From: Coxiellaceae bacterium UBA6002
GTDB lineage: Bacteria > Pseudomonadota > Gammaproteobacteria > UBA6002
NCBI GenBank assembly: GCA_002429595.1
Contig: DJAM01000146.1
Span: forward strand, 1 to 9,330
DNA: 9,330 bases
Reading direction: 5' to 3'
Of this stretch, positions 1 through 6,753 are shown in pieces (within the stretch, counting starts at the first letter, position 1; every line of letters begins with the position of its first letter). Made by a program: the position numbers and the translations under genes. The notes beneath the pieces are model-generated. The model had not been told where the DNA came from. It searched no databases and saw only the letters and a list, made by a program, of their open reading frames with translations.

Positions 1-2
1 AA

Positions 3-50
3 GATGGGTTCCCGCCTTCGCGGGAATGACATTAGGAGTGGGAATGACAT
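3..50 (+). repeat. REP-like palindromic repeat (family A, copy 1)
   Basis: The core is a perfect inverted repeat, TTCCCGC (9–15) and GCGGGAA (20–26), around a CTTC loop, flanked by GATGGG on the left and TGACAT on the right. It is followed by a partial second copy of its right edge, GGGAATGACAT (40–50). The same layout, including the truncated second edge, recurs at 6680–6725. An opposite-orientation core lies at 9287–9313. Family membership is seen directly in the sequence. A mobile, REP/RAYT-type origin is inferred. Confidence 0.8.
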
Positions 51-99
51 AATTTTAAATTAAATAAACATTAAAGCTGCTATTTTTCCTTATAAATAA

Positions 100-128
100 T
101 TCAGCCCTATGTCTTATTAGCGTATAAT
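100..128 (+). promoter_or_regulatory. Predicted sigma70-type promoter of the paralogue pair
   Basis: A perfect -10 box TATAAT lies at 123–128. Seventeen bases upstream is a weak -35 candidate TTCAGC (100–105, three of six consensus positions). Transcription would begin near 135 and leave a leader of about 28 nt before the GTG start at 163. The surrounding 50–130 stretch is AT-rich. No equally good promoter is seen between the two paralogues, so this one may serve both. Confidence 0.5.
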
Positions 129-162
129 TCAGCAAACTTTTCCCACCCAAAAAGAGGCTTAA

Positions 163-801
163 GTGAGGCATTCATATCGAAACGCAGCTGCAAATTACAG
201 TGTGCATTTAATATGGTTTTTACTCGCTACTTTTGTTGAAAGGGTAATGTCTGAATCGAGTGTTTGCTTTTGGAATGCTAGAGATTCAAACATCAGGGAA
301 AAATTGACCTGCATTGATGACCAAGCAAAAACATTATTACCACTTTTGCAAGAACAGTGCTCGGTTCGTACTTCTCAGTGGGACAACTTATGTCCTCCAG
401 ATCCTTGGACTGTTACACACTATGGACATGGTATTTTCGGAGGCAGCATTTGTACTTTAGAAACTGATTGGGGAAGCTCTGTCTGTGTTGAGCAGATTTT
501 GCAAAAAAATGTGCGCAACGTTTATGGAACTTCACAGGATATTAAAACAACCATCGCCATCGCAGTCAGTTTAGGAGTGCCATTGTTAGTTATGCTCGCA
601 ATTATTCTTGTTTTAGCTTATAGGAAATTTGTTCAAACGACACCAAGCGTAGACGCATCAGTTGTTAATCAATCTTCTGTAGATACTTCGCACTCTTGTA
701 TTAATTTTTTTAAATCTTTACCAAATCCTTGTAACTTAATTTTAAGAAATAAGGAAGGTGAAGGAAAATATCTCTTAGCAAACTACCCAACGCAACTTTA
801 A
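163..801 (+). CDS. Cys-rich membrane protein of unknown function, paralogue 1
   Basis: I do not recognise this 212-aa protein. It starts at GTG with AAGAGG (152–157) five bases upstream, a good ribosome site. Residues 1–13 are polar and basic, and a short hydrophobic stretch (14–25) could be a signal sequence or short membrane anchor. Residues 30–128 form a probable periplasmic domain with six cysteines (35, 50, 66, 77, 97, 108), the motif THYGHG (85–90) followed by FGGS, and LQKNVRN (113–119). A strong membrane segment follows (about 131–153) and ends in basic R154–K155. The tail (154–212), probably cytoplasmic, carries two more cysteines (179, 190) and PNPCNL. It is about half identical to the next gene by hand alignment, with all eight of these cysteines matched. 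The six luminal cysteines suggest three disulfides. That and the topology are inference. No catalytic motif is visible. Confidence 0.85.
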   Translation: MRHSYRNAAANYSVHLIWFLLATFVERVMSESSVCFWNARDSNIREKLTCIDDQAKTLLPLLQEQCSVRTSQWDNLCPPDPWTVTHYGHGIFGGSICTLETDWGSSVCVEQILQKNVRNVYGTSQDIKTTIAIAVSLGVPLLVMLAIILVLAYRKFVQTTPSVDASVVNQSSVDTSHSCINFFKSLPNPCNLILRNKEGEGKYLLANYPTQL

Positions 802-855
802 ATGTTGCTTGGATGCAACCCAAGACACCTAAACTTAACTCTTTAAGGGGCTCAT

Positions 856-1494
856 ATGCGACGACATTCATACCGAAACACAGCAGCAAATTACAGTGCA
901 TATTTAATCTGGGCGCTACTGCTTTCATTCATTGAAAGAGCGATGGGATCTTCAAGTGTTTGCTTTTTTAACGGCGGCGTTTCACTTACCTCAGAAAAGT
1001 TATCATGCATTGATGATCAAGCCGATAAATTATTCAAAATTTTAAGCGATGAGTGCTTGGTCACAACGCCTACCTGGAACGATTGTCCTACAGACCCTTT
1101 GGTTGTAACGCATTATGGACATGGCACTTTCGGTGGCAGCGTCTGTACATTGTCATCTAATACCCCCGATAGTTCAACCTGCGTTAATAATGTTTTACAA
1201 AAGAATGTCCGCAATGCCTATGGAACTGATGTAGACGTTATCGCTACCTGTGCTATTTCAGCGGCCGGTGCATTGTTCTTAGTTTTATTCATAGTTGCTG
1301 CAGCTTTTTGTATCGTTCGGGCTCAATATCCAAGAGCAGCTGCTCAATCCGATTCTGTTTCAAGGTTCGCTCAAATCAGGCACTCTTGCTCTGATTTTTT
1401 TAAGAGGATACCCAATCCTTGTAATTTGGTAAGGAGAAATGAAGAAGGTGAAGGAAGATATCTTTTAGAAAACGATCAAGCCAATCGTCTTTAA
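856..1494 (+). CDS. Cys-rich membrane protein of unknown function, paralogue 2
   Basis: Also 212 aa and clearly duplicated from, or with, the gene 54 bp upstream. It has an ATG start with AAGGGG (845–850) five bases before it. The plan is the same: basic N-terminus, hydrophobic segment (about 15–26), and a lumenal domain with cysteines 36, 51, 67, 77, 97 and 109. THYGHG lies at 85–90 and LQKNVRN at 114–120. A membrane segment (about 129–154) contains two extra cysteines, 132 and 152. The tail matches paralogue 1 in HSC, FFK, PNPCNL, RN, EGEG and YLL. The membrane segment shares hardly any residues with paralogue 1 yet stays hydrophobic, which points to selection for membrane insertion. The 54-bp gap shows no clear promoter or terminator, so co-transcription is likely. 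It converges with the transporter gene downstream. Function is unknown. Confidence 0.87.
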   Translation: MRRHSYRNTAANYSAYLIWALLLSFIERAMGSSSVCFFNGGVSLTSEKLSCIDDQADKLFKILSDECLVTTPTWNDCPTDPLVVTHYGHGTFGGSVCTLSSNTPDSSTCVNNVLQKNVRNAYGTDVDVIATCAISAAGALFLVLFIVAAAFCIVRAQYPRAAAQSDSVSRFAQIRHSCSDFFKRIPNPCNLVRRNEEGEGRYLLENDQANRL

Positions 1495-1535
1495 TTTCCA
1501 CACATTCAAATCTCCCTCGACTTACAGCGAAAACT

Positions 1536-1618
1536 CCCTCTCCCCTTGGGGGAGAGGGTTAGGTGAGGGGGATTCTGAAACACCCTCACCCTAGCCCTCT
1601 CCCGCAAGCGGGAGAGGG
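1536..1618. repeat. Nested palindromic repeat (family B, copy 1), possible bidirectional terminator
   Basis: Two hairpins, CCCTCTCCC paired with GGGAGAGGG (1536–1558 and 1595–1618), are arranged head-to-head. The flanking parts (TTAGGTGAGGGGG and CACCCTCACCCTAG) also pair, so the 83-bp unit can fold as two small hairpins or one long one. It lies at the convergent junction between paralogue 2 and the transporter gene. On the minus strand a short T-run (AGTTTTCGC) follows the hairpin, which suits termination of the transporter transcript. A related single hairpin lies at 7420–7443. Confidence 0.8.
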
Positions 1619-1643
1619 AAATAATAAGTGAATAAGAAAAAAA

Positions 1644-3620
1644 TTATTTATTCTTAGCCCCAGGCAAATAAGTCTCTAAATTCATCGGCAGAATTACCAT
1701 CATAATCCCTTGCAAATGCAGCTTTCGTTGTACAGCAAACGCAGTTTCATTATGTAGTCTTCTCACCAGCCAATTTTCATAAGGAAACACGAGATTACTT
1801 GCAAAGAACACACAATTTGGATTTTCCTGATATAACTTTTCGGCGATCTGCGTTAGCTTTTCAACAGGATCGGTTCCGTAATCAATAACGGCATAGGCGG
1901 CATTGCCATGACTATGCACAAAAGACACGAAATGGTCTAAATTTCTCTTTACTCGTCGTTGCAAAACTTTGAAATACTGATCGGCACCATAACTTTGCAC
2001 ATCGATGATGCCCACAGATACAAAAATAAAATTCTTAAAGTAATGTGGAAACAATCGATAAATCCACAGCAATGCATGCATACCAACACCCACACTCTTA
2101 CCGATAAATAACACAGCGGTAGGAGCATCGGGTTCATAGGGTGGAATCGTTTCAGGTTCTTTGGCGCTTAGTTGTGGCACCAGCAAGCGGTCTGCCTGAC
2201 GAAATTTAACATCTGTCTTTTCATAGTGCTTTCGCGTTAGCCAACATAAAAGTACCACTAGCCCTGCGATTGATAATGCCATTAAGCCACCATCAAAAAA
2301 GCGAGTAATGACTAATATCACCAAGATTGAAACGCAAATAATCGCTGCCAATGAGGACAGACCTAGCCGCAAGATATTAGAAAATTTATGGCTACGCTCC
2401 TGCCACCAGTGTTTTGACAAACCGCATAACGAAACAGAAAAGGCGATGAAGACATTCACGCTATATAAAACCAGGATATAACCGACATGAGCTCTGGTTG
2501 CTAACAAAATAAAAAGAGCGGTGGTCCCAAATAGGATGATGCCATTTTGCGTCACTAAACGACTGGATAAGTTTCGAAAGCGGCTGGGAACCCATTTATC
2601 AATTGCCATATTTGCAAGTACTGCAGGACCACCCAAAAAGCCGGTATTGGCACTGACGAATAAAAGACCAGCCTCGGCTAATAAAGCGATCAATAGAAAA
2701 GGACCCGCAAAAGTGGCATTACCTAGCGTTGACTGGAAGGCAACCGCATTGAGCGTCATCCCAGTAACGGGCTGTACGCGCCAAAGCATATACAAAAACA
2801 GGATACCTCCCGCCGTTAAGCTCAACGAAACCGCCATATAAAACATGGTCCATTTCGCAGTAGTCACCCGAGGTTCAGCTAAAGTGTGAACATTGTTAGA
2901 AACTGCCTCTAAGCCTGTATAGGTAGCACCCCCTAGTGAGTAAGCTCTGACAAACAAGGCCAATACCACAATCAGACCGCTTTGGAGGAAAATAGAATGT
3001 ACCTCATGATTAGCCTCGTGATAGATCACAGAGGCTAAATGATGCTGTTGATAAAAACCATAAACAATCAACGCCAAATGCGACAAAATAAATCCTAAAA
3101 AGATCGGCATCAGCAGTTTGATTGAATCCTTCATGCCCCTTAGATTGAAGATGATCAATAACAGAATTAATAAAGAACCGACCGCTAATTTATAAGGCTG
3201 CATACTGACAGGAAATAAACTAAAAGCAGCATCAACACCACTCGCTATCGAGATCACAATTGTCAAAATGTAATCCACTATTAGCGCCGACCCCGCAACC
3301 AGACCAGGATATTTTCCCAGTAAGCGCGTAGCAACTTTGTAACCGCCACCACCACTAGGGAATAACTCAACGACTTGGTTGTAAGCAAACGAAATGATAA
3401 AGACGGTAGTCGCAATTGCAAATGCAAGATAAAAAGCAAGCGCAGTATGATTTCCAAGGCTAAGAAACGCCTGCTCTGGACCATAACATGCTGAAGATAA
3501 TCCATCTGCCCCTAAGCCGATCCATGCCAAAAATGCACTCAGTGCAATCTTTTTGCGTATTCCCTGATCCATAGGGTTATATGGCTTACCAATCGTTAAT
3601 CGGTAAAGTTTTTGCAACAT
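1644..3620 (-). CDS. APC-superfamily transporter, KimA-like (possible potassium importer)
   Basis: A 658-aa integral membrane protein with about twelve hydrophobic segments up to roughly residue 460, then a soluble C-terminal domain (about 490–658) of the kind found in KimA transporters. Recognisable parts include IGKP (10–13), ADGLSSACYG (38–47), SGGGGY (89–94), VDYILT (115–120), TGLEAVSNN (235–243), SANTGF (323–328) and NGII (359–362). Compared from memory with B. subtilis KimA, the potassium-site residues appear kept: D39, Y46, D116, S124, T235, E238 and Y386. The C-terminal LHNETAFAVQRKL stretch also resembles KimA. Family assignment is strong. The substrate (K+ rather than amino acids) is inferred. 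The start is uncertain: no good Shine-Dalgarno precedes 3620, but the IGKP segment aligns with KimA near its N-terminus and supports this ATG. No riboswitch is visible in the 227-bp upstream gap. Confidence 0.85.
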   Translation of the reverse strand: MLQKLYRLTIGKPYNPMDQGIRKKIALSAFLAWIGLGADGLSSACYGPEQAFLSLGNHTALAFYLAFAIATTVFIISFAYNQVVELFPSGGGGYKVATRLLGKYPGLVAGSALIVDYILTIVISIASGVDAAFSLFPVSMQPYKLAVGSLLILLLIIFNLRGMKDSIKLLMPIFLGFILSHLALIVYGFYQQHHLASVIYHEANHEVHSIFLQSGLIVVLALFVRAYSLGGATYTGLEAVSNNVHTLAEPRVTTAKWTMFYMAVSLSLTAGGILFLYMLWRVQPVTGMTLNAVAFQSTLGNATFAGPFLLIALLAEAGLLFVSANTGFLGGPAVLANMAIDKWVPSRFRNLSSRLVTQNGIILFGTTALFILLATRAHVGYILVLYSVNVFIAFSVSLCGLSKHWWQERSHKFSNILRLGLSSLAAIICVSILVILVITRFFDGGLMALSIAGLVVLLCWLTRKHYEKTDVKFRQADRLLVPQLSAKEPETIPPYEPDAPTAVLFIGKSVGVGMHALLWIYRLFPHYFKNFIFVSVGIIDVQSYGADQYFKVLQRRVKRNLDHFVSFVHSHGNAAYAVIDYGTDPVEKLTQIAEKLYQENPNCVFFASNLVFPYENWLVRRLHNETAFAVQRKLHLQGIMMVILPMNLETYLPGAKNK

Positions 3621-3690
3621 TGTAGGATAAGTGCCTGTTTCAAAGTCGGGATTCTAACAGAATATGTTGGCTGGAGAAATACGGTGCGGA

Positions 3691-3788
3691 AGGTCTGTAT
3701 GATTCGGGAAGAGGAACGGGAGCGGGTACGGGAACGATCTAAAAGGTGCCAGTTTTTTTTCGTTCCCGTTCCCGAATCATATAGATCT
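3691..3788. repeat. Long imperfect stem-loop with GGGAACG-type hexamer repeats
   Basis: The left arm 3691–3710 pairs with 3769–3788 in 18 of 20 positions. Inside it, 3711–3736 carries degenerate hexamers (GGAACG, GGAGCG, GGTACG, GGAACG), while the right arm has only CGTTCCCG (3761–3768). The arms differ by exactly 18 bases, three hexamer units. The loop (3737–3760) ends in eight T's. It lies in the divergent gap between the transporter gene and rlmJ. Long spurious reading frames run through it on both strands because the hexamer period is a multiple of three. They were not called. Confidence 0.75.
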
Positions 3789-3847
3789 TCATCAACCAAA
3801 CATTTAATGATATCGTTCCCACCCAAAAACCCACAAAGGCAAACAAA

Positions 3848-4684
3848 TTGAACTATCGACACGCATATCATGCAGGCCATTTCTCAGATGTCTTCAAACA
3901 CATCATCTTAATTGCCGTGCTAGAGTCATTATTCAAAAAAGATAAACCGCTTTGTTATATCGATACTCATGCCGGCTTGGGCTATTACAACCTGACAAAG
4001 ACCGAAGCTCAAAAAACAAAGGAATACCAAACTGGTATTACAAAAATTATTGATAACCATGAGCAAAAACCAGACGCGATAGAAAAGTATTTAGAAATCG
4101 TAAGAGCGATGAACCAGCCTCAAGGGTTAATTCACTATCCAGGCTCACCGGGTGTGGTACGTGCCCTACTTCGGCCTAGCGATAAAATGATTTTGACTGA
4201 GCTTCAGCCTAATGATTATGAGACTCTAAAACAAAATTTTGAAGGTGATAAACAAGTTGCAGTGCATCGTTTAGATGGTTATCAAGGATTGAAAGCCTTT
4301 TTGCCACCAACGCCACGTCGAGGCTTAGTGCTCATTGATCCTCCCTATGAACAAACGACTGAATTTGAAACGATTCTGAAAAACGTGACCATGGCATTGT
4401 CGCGATGGGCACAGGGTGTTTATCTGATTTGGTATCCCGTTAAAAACCGGCCACAAATTAATTATTTTCAGCATCAATTTGAACGCAAAGTTAAATTGCC
4501 CTATCTAATTACCGAACTCAATCTTTATCCCGATGATTCTCCTTACTTAATAAATGGTAGTGGGATGATGATTATCAACCCTCCTTGGCAGCTTGATAAA
4601 CAGCTACCAGCTATTTTGAAGTGGTTATCAAAAGAATTAGACAAAGAACAGCGCGGTAATACTAAACTAATAATCAAGCAATAA
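3848..4684 (+). CDS. rlmJ: 23S rRNA (adenine2030-N6)-methyltransferase RlmJ
   Basis: A 278-aa protein, close to the 280 aa of E. coli RlmJ, that methylates N6 of A2030 in 23S rRNA using S-adenosylmethionine. It begins YRHAYHAGHFSDVFKH (3–18), the family signature. DTHAG (39–43) is the SAM-binding loop, YPGSP lies at 97–101, TELQP at 117–121, and the catalytic DPPY at 164–167, the same number as the E. coli catalytic Asp. A second NPPW motif near the C-terminus is also typical. The start is TTG at 3848: the protein aligns to E. coli from there, and AAAGG (3835–3839) lies eight bases upstream. The hexamer stem-loop ends about 60 bp upstream. The NAPRTase gene follows after 19 bp and is probably co-transcribed. 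Confidence 0.95.
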   Translation: MNYRHAYHAGHFSDVFKHIILIAVLESLFKKDKPLCYIDTHAGLGYYNLTKTEAQKTKEYQTGITKIIDNHEQKPDAIEKYLEIVRAMNQPQGLIHYPGSPGVVRALLRPSDKMILTELQPNDYETLKQNFEGDKQVAVHRLDGYQGLKAFLPPTPRRGLVLIDPPYEQTTEFETILKNVTMALSRWAQGVYLIWYPVKNRPQINYFQHQFERKVKLPYLITELNLYPDDSPYLINGSGMMIINPPWQLDKQLPAILKWLSKELDKEQRGNTKLIIKQ

Positions 4685-4703
4685 AGATTGAAGGCCTTGG
4701 CAC

Positions 4704-6080
4704 ATGACTTTTACTTATTCACCACTCTTAACTGACCAATACCAATTGGTCATGGCCTATTGTGATTGGCAAGCTGGGATTGCGGAACGGCAAGCTGTTT
4801 TCCATTTGTCTTATCGTAAGCTACCATCACAATCTGACTTTATCGTTACAACTGGCTTACAGTTAGCTATCGAATTTTTGAATAATTTTAAATTTAGTGA
4901 TGACGATATTGCTTATTTGCAATCGTTAACCAATGGCCAAGGCCAACTTTTTTCCTCGGAATTTTTACAATATCTTCGAGCACTACGCTTCACTTGTGAT
5001 GTTGACGCGATTCCAGAAGGAAATCTTATTTTTCCACATGAACCGGTGTTGCGGATAACGGGTCCTATTTTACAATGCCAACTTCTGGAAACACCGTTGC
5101 TGAATTTCTTTAATTTCTCGTCACTCATTGCAACCAAAGCGGCTAAAGTTTGTCTTGCAGCAGAAAATGATACAGTAATCGAATTTGGCTTGCGCCGCGC
5201 GCAAGGACCAAATGGTGGCTTGACCGCAAGCCGCAGCGCCTATATCGGTGGCTGTCACGCAACCTCAAACACCTTAGCGGGTAAAATTTATGATTTGCCA
5301 ATCCAAGGCACACAAGCGCATAGTTGGATTATGGCATTTGATTCGGAAATAGAAGCGTTTCGGTCTTTTGCCAATGCAATGGGAAATAATACTGTTTTAT
5401 TAGTAGATACTTACCATTCAATAAATGGCATTAAGAATGCTATCGAAATTGGTTTGCAATTAAAAAAACAAGGCAAAGAACTCGCAGGTATTCGTCTTGA
5501 TTCAGGAAACCTCTTAGAACTCAGTAAAGTAGCTCGACAACTACTGGATAATGCTGGTTTAACCAACACTAAAATCGTTGCCAGCGGGGATCTTGATGAA
5601 TACATCATAAAAGATCTAAAACAACAACATGCGCCTATTGATTCCTGGGGCGTAGGAACCCGCTTAGTCACCGCTTACGACTACCCTGCTTTAAACGGTA
5701 TTTATAAGTTAACAGCAATTCAAAATGATCAGGGAAATTGGAATTATAAGATGAAGATCTCTGATGATTTATCGAAATCGACTTTGCCTGGAATTCAACA
5801 AATCAAACGATATCAAAATCAAAAAGACCTAGTGTACGATATTTCTTTAAATGAAAAATTACCTGCAGATGGCAAAGACTTACTAGTCCCAATTTTTAGA
5901 CAAGGTAAATGTGTTTATTCATCACCAACAATTCATGAGATCAGACAATTTTGTTTGCAGGAAGTACATCAGTTCAACAAACTAGGCGTTAACCCCTATC
6001 CTGTTGAACTGAGCAGCAAACTTAAAGAAATGCGCGAACAATTAATTGAAGACTATAAATTGAAGAAATGTTCGCGGTAA
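4704..6080 (+). CDS. pncB: Nicotinate phosphoribosyltransferase (NAD salvage)
   Basis: A 458-aa cytoplasmic enzyme that joins nicotinate and PRPP, with ATP hydrolysis, to make nicotinate mononucleotide (Preiss–Handler salvage). The N-terminal LLTDQYQLVMA (8–18) is the family opening. EFGLRRAQGPNGG (160–172) and GTQAHSW (202–208) are core signatures, and H206 matches the histidine phosphorylated in this family. RLDSGN and ASGDLDEY lie in the phosphoribosyl-binding half, followed by WGVGTRLV. Its length and motifs match the longer NAPRTase type found in Gram-positives and animals rather than the roughly 400-aa E. coli PncB, so the symbol is used for function only. It follows rlmJ by 19 bp with AAGG (4691–4694) as a weak ribosome site. 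Its last 28 bp overlap the end of orn on the other strand, and no terminator hairpin is visible at that junction. Confidence 0.93.
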   Translation: MTFTYSPLLTDQYQLVMAYCDWQAGIAERQAVFHLSYRKLPSQSDFIVTTGLQLAIEFLNNFKFSDDDIAYLQSLTNGQGQLFSSEFLQYLRALRFTCDVDAIPEGNLIFPHEPVLRITGPILQCQLLETPLLNFFNFSSLIATKAAKVCLAAENDTVIEFGLRRAQGPNGGLTASRSAYIGGCHATSNTLAGKIYDLPIQGTQAHSWIMAFDSEIEAFRSFANAMGNNTVLLVDTYHSINGIKNAIEIGLQLKKQGKELAGIRLDSGNLLELSKVARQLLDNAGLTNTKIVASGDLDEYIIKDLKQQHAPIDSWGVGTRLVTAYDYPALNGIYKLTAIQNDQGNWNYKMKISDDLSKSTLPGIQQIKRYQNQKDLVYDISLNEKLPADGKDLLVPIFRQGKCVYSSPTIHEIRQFCLQEVHQFNKLGVNPYPVELSSKLKEMREQLIEDYKLKKCSR

Positions 6081-6598
6081 TGTTGAAGTTCTGCAATAGA
6101 ATCGTAAACATCATTCAACGCTAGATGAGAGGATTCTTTACTAAAACTATTTAGTAAATCAGGTGACCAATGTTGCGCCAAAATTTTTATCGTCGTTACG
6201 TCTAAATTCCGATAATGAAAAAAGGTAGCAAGTTTGGGCATATATTTATAAATAAAACGACGATCCTGGCAGATACTGTTACCACACATTGGCGACTTCC
6301 CCGCCACTACATACTGACTCAAAAATTGGAAAGTTTTTTCTTCTGCTTCCTGCACATTAATCCTGCTGTTACGCACACGCTCAACCAAACCTGATTTATT
6401 ATGCTGATTAGTATTCCAATCATCCATGAGTTCTAAAATTTCCTCTGGCTGATGAATCGCAATGTTGGGTCCTTCTGCAACAATGTTCAATTGAGAATCA
6501 GTGACCACGGTTGCAATTTCAATAATACGGTCGCGATCCGGATCAAGACCGGTCATTTCTAAATCTACCCAAATTAAATTGTCTGGCTTTGGAATCAT
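6053..6598 (-). CDS. orn: Oligoribonuclease (3'-5' exonuclease for short oligonucleotides)
   Basis: 181 aa, the same length as E. coli Orn. It degrades RNA dinucleotides and other very short oligomers, finishing mRNA decay and clearing pGpG. The DEDDh catalytic residues are all visible: D12 and E14 in WVDLEMTGLD, an Asp in the QDRRF segment (D112 in E. coli), and H158 and D163 in HLALND. It ends YREHFFNL, much like E. coli. The start chosen is the ATG at 6598, with AAAAGG six bases upstream. The reading frame stays open upstream to 6673, but that extension is the translated REP repeat and should not be annotated. It is divergent from plsY and overlaps the NAPRTase gene by 28 bp tail-to-tail. 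Confidence 0.96.
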   Translation of the reverse strand: MIPKPDNLIWVDLEMTGLDPDRDRIIEIATVVTDSQLNIVAEGPNIAIHQPEEILELMDDWNTNQHNKSGLVERVRNSRINVQEAEEKTFQFLSQYVVAGKSPMCGNSICQDRRFIYKYMPKLATFFHYRNLDVTTIKILAQHWSPDLLNSFSKESSHLALNDVYDSIAELQHYREHFFNL

Positions 6599-6630
6599 AA
6601 AATACCTTTTGATGTACCTGTAATGTAACC

Positions 6631-6725
6631 TCCTGTCATTCCCGCGCAGGTGGGAAACCATCCCTCCAGCCATACCGAAGATGGGTTCCCGCCTGCGCGA
6701 GAATGACAGGAGAGAAGGAATGACA
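6631..6725. repeat. Head-to-head REP pair (family A, copies 2 and 3)
   Basis: Arms 6631–6662 and 6680–6711 are inverted copies matching at 29 of 32 positions, with a 17-base loop. They begin TCCTGTCATTC and end GAATGACAGGA. Each arm is itself a degenerate version of the hairpin at 3–50. The right copy is followed by a truncated second edge, AGGAATGACA (6716–6725), as in copy 1. The pair fills the upstream region of orn, between its ribosome site and the plsY promoter. The architecture resembles paired REP units (BIMEs). Confidence 0.85.
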
Positions 6726-6753
6726 GCAAAAGTACAATACTACAATTGGCACT

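Noticed and set aside
803..823. Small inverted repeat GTTGC/GCAAC in the gap between the paralogues
   Set aside because: A five-base stem without a following T-run is too weak to call a terminator or regulatory hairpin.
1536..1618. Possible CRISPR-like repeat array
   Set aside because: There are only two inverted units, no regular spacers and no cas genes nearby. It is a palindromic interspersed repeat.
2521..2841. 106-codon plus-strand frame inside the transporter gene
   Set aside because: It is antisense to conserved KimA-like segments, has no ribosome site and encodes no recognisable protein. It is a shadow of the real gene.
141..3829. Shared 13-mer TCCCACCCAAAAA upstream of both paralogue 1 (141–153) and rlmJ (3817–3829)
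   Set aside because: About one shared 13-mer is expected by chance in a window of this size, and nothing else around the two sites is alike.
3596..3880. Open reading frames on both strands across the transporter/rlmJ gap (79 and 94 codons)
   Set aside because: They run through the hexamer stem-loop, whose period is a multiple of three and so avoids stops. They overlap the starts of two good genes, and their products are low-complexity Arg/Glu or Ser/Arg runs.
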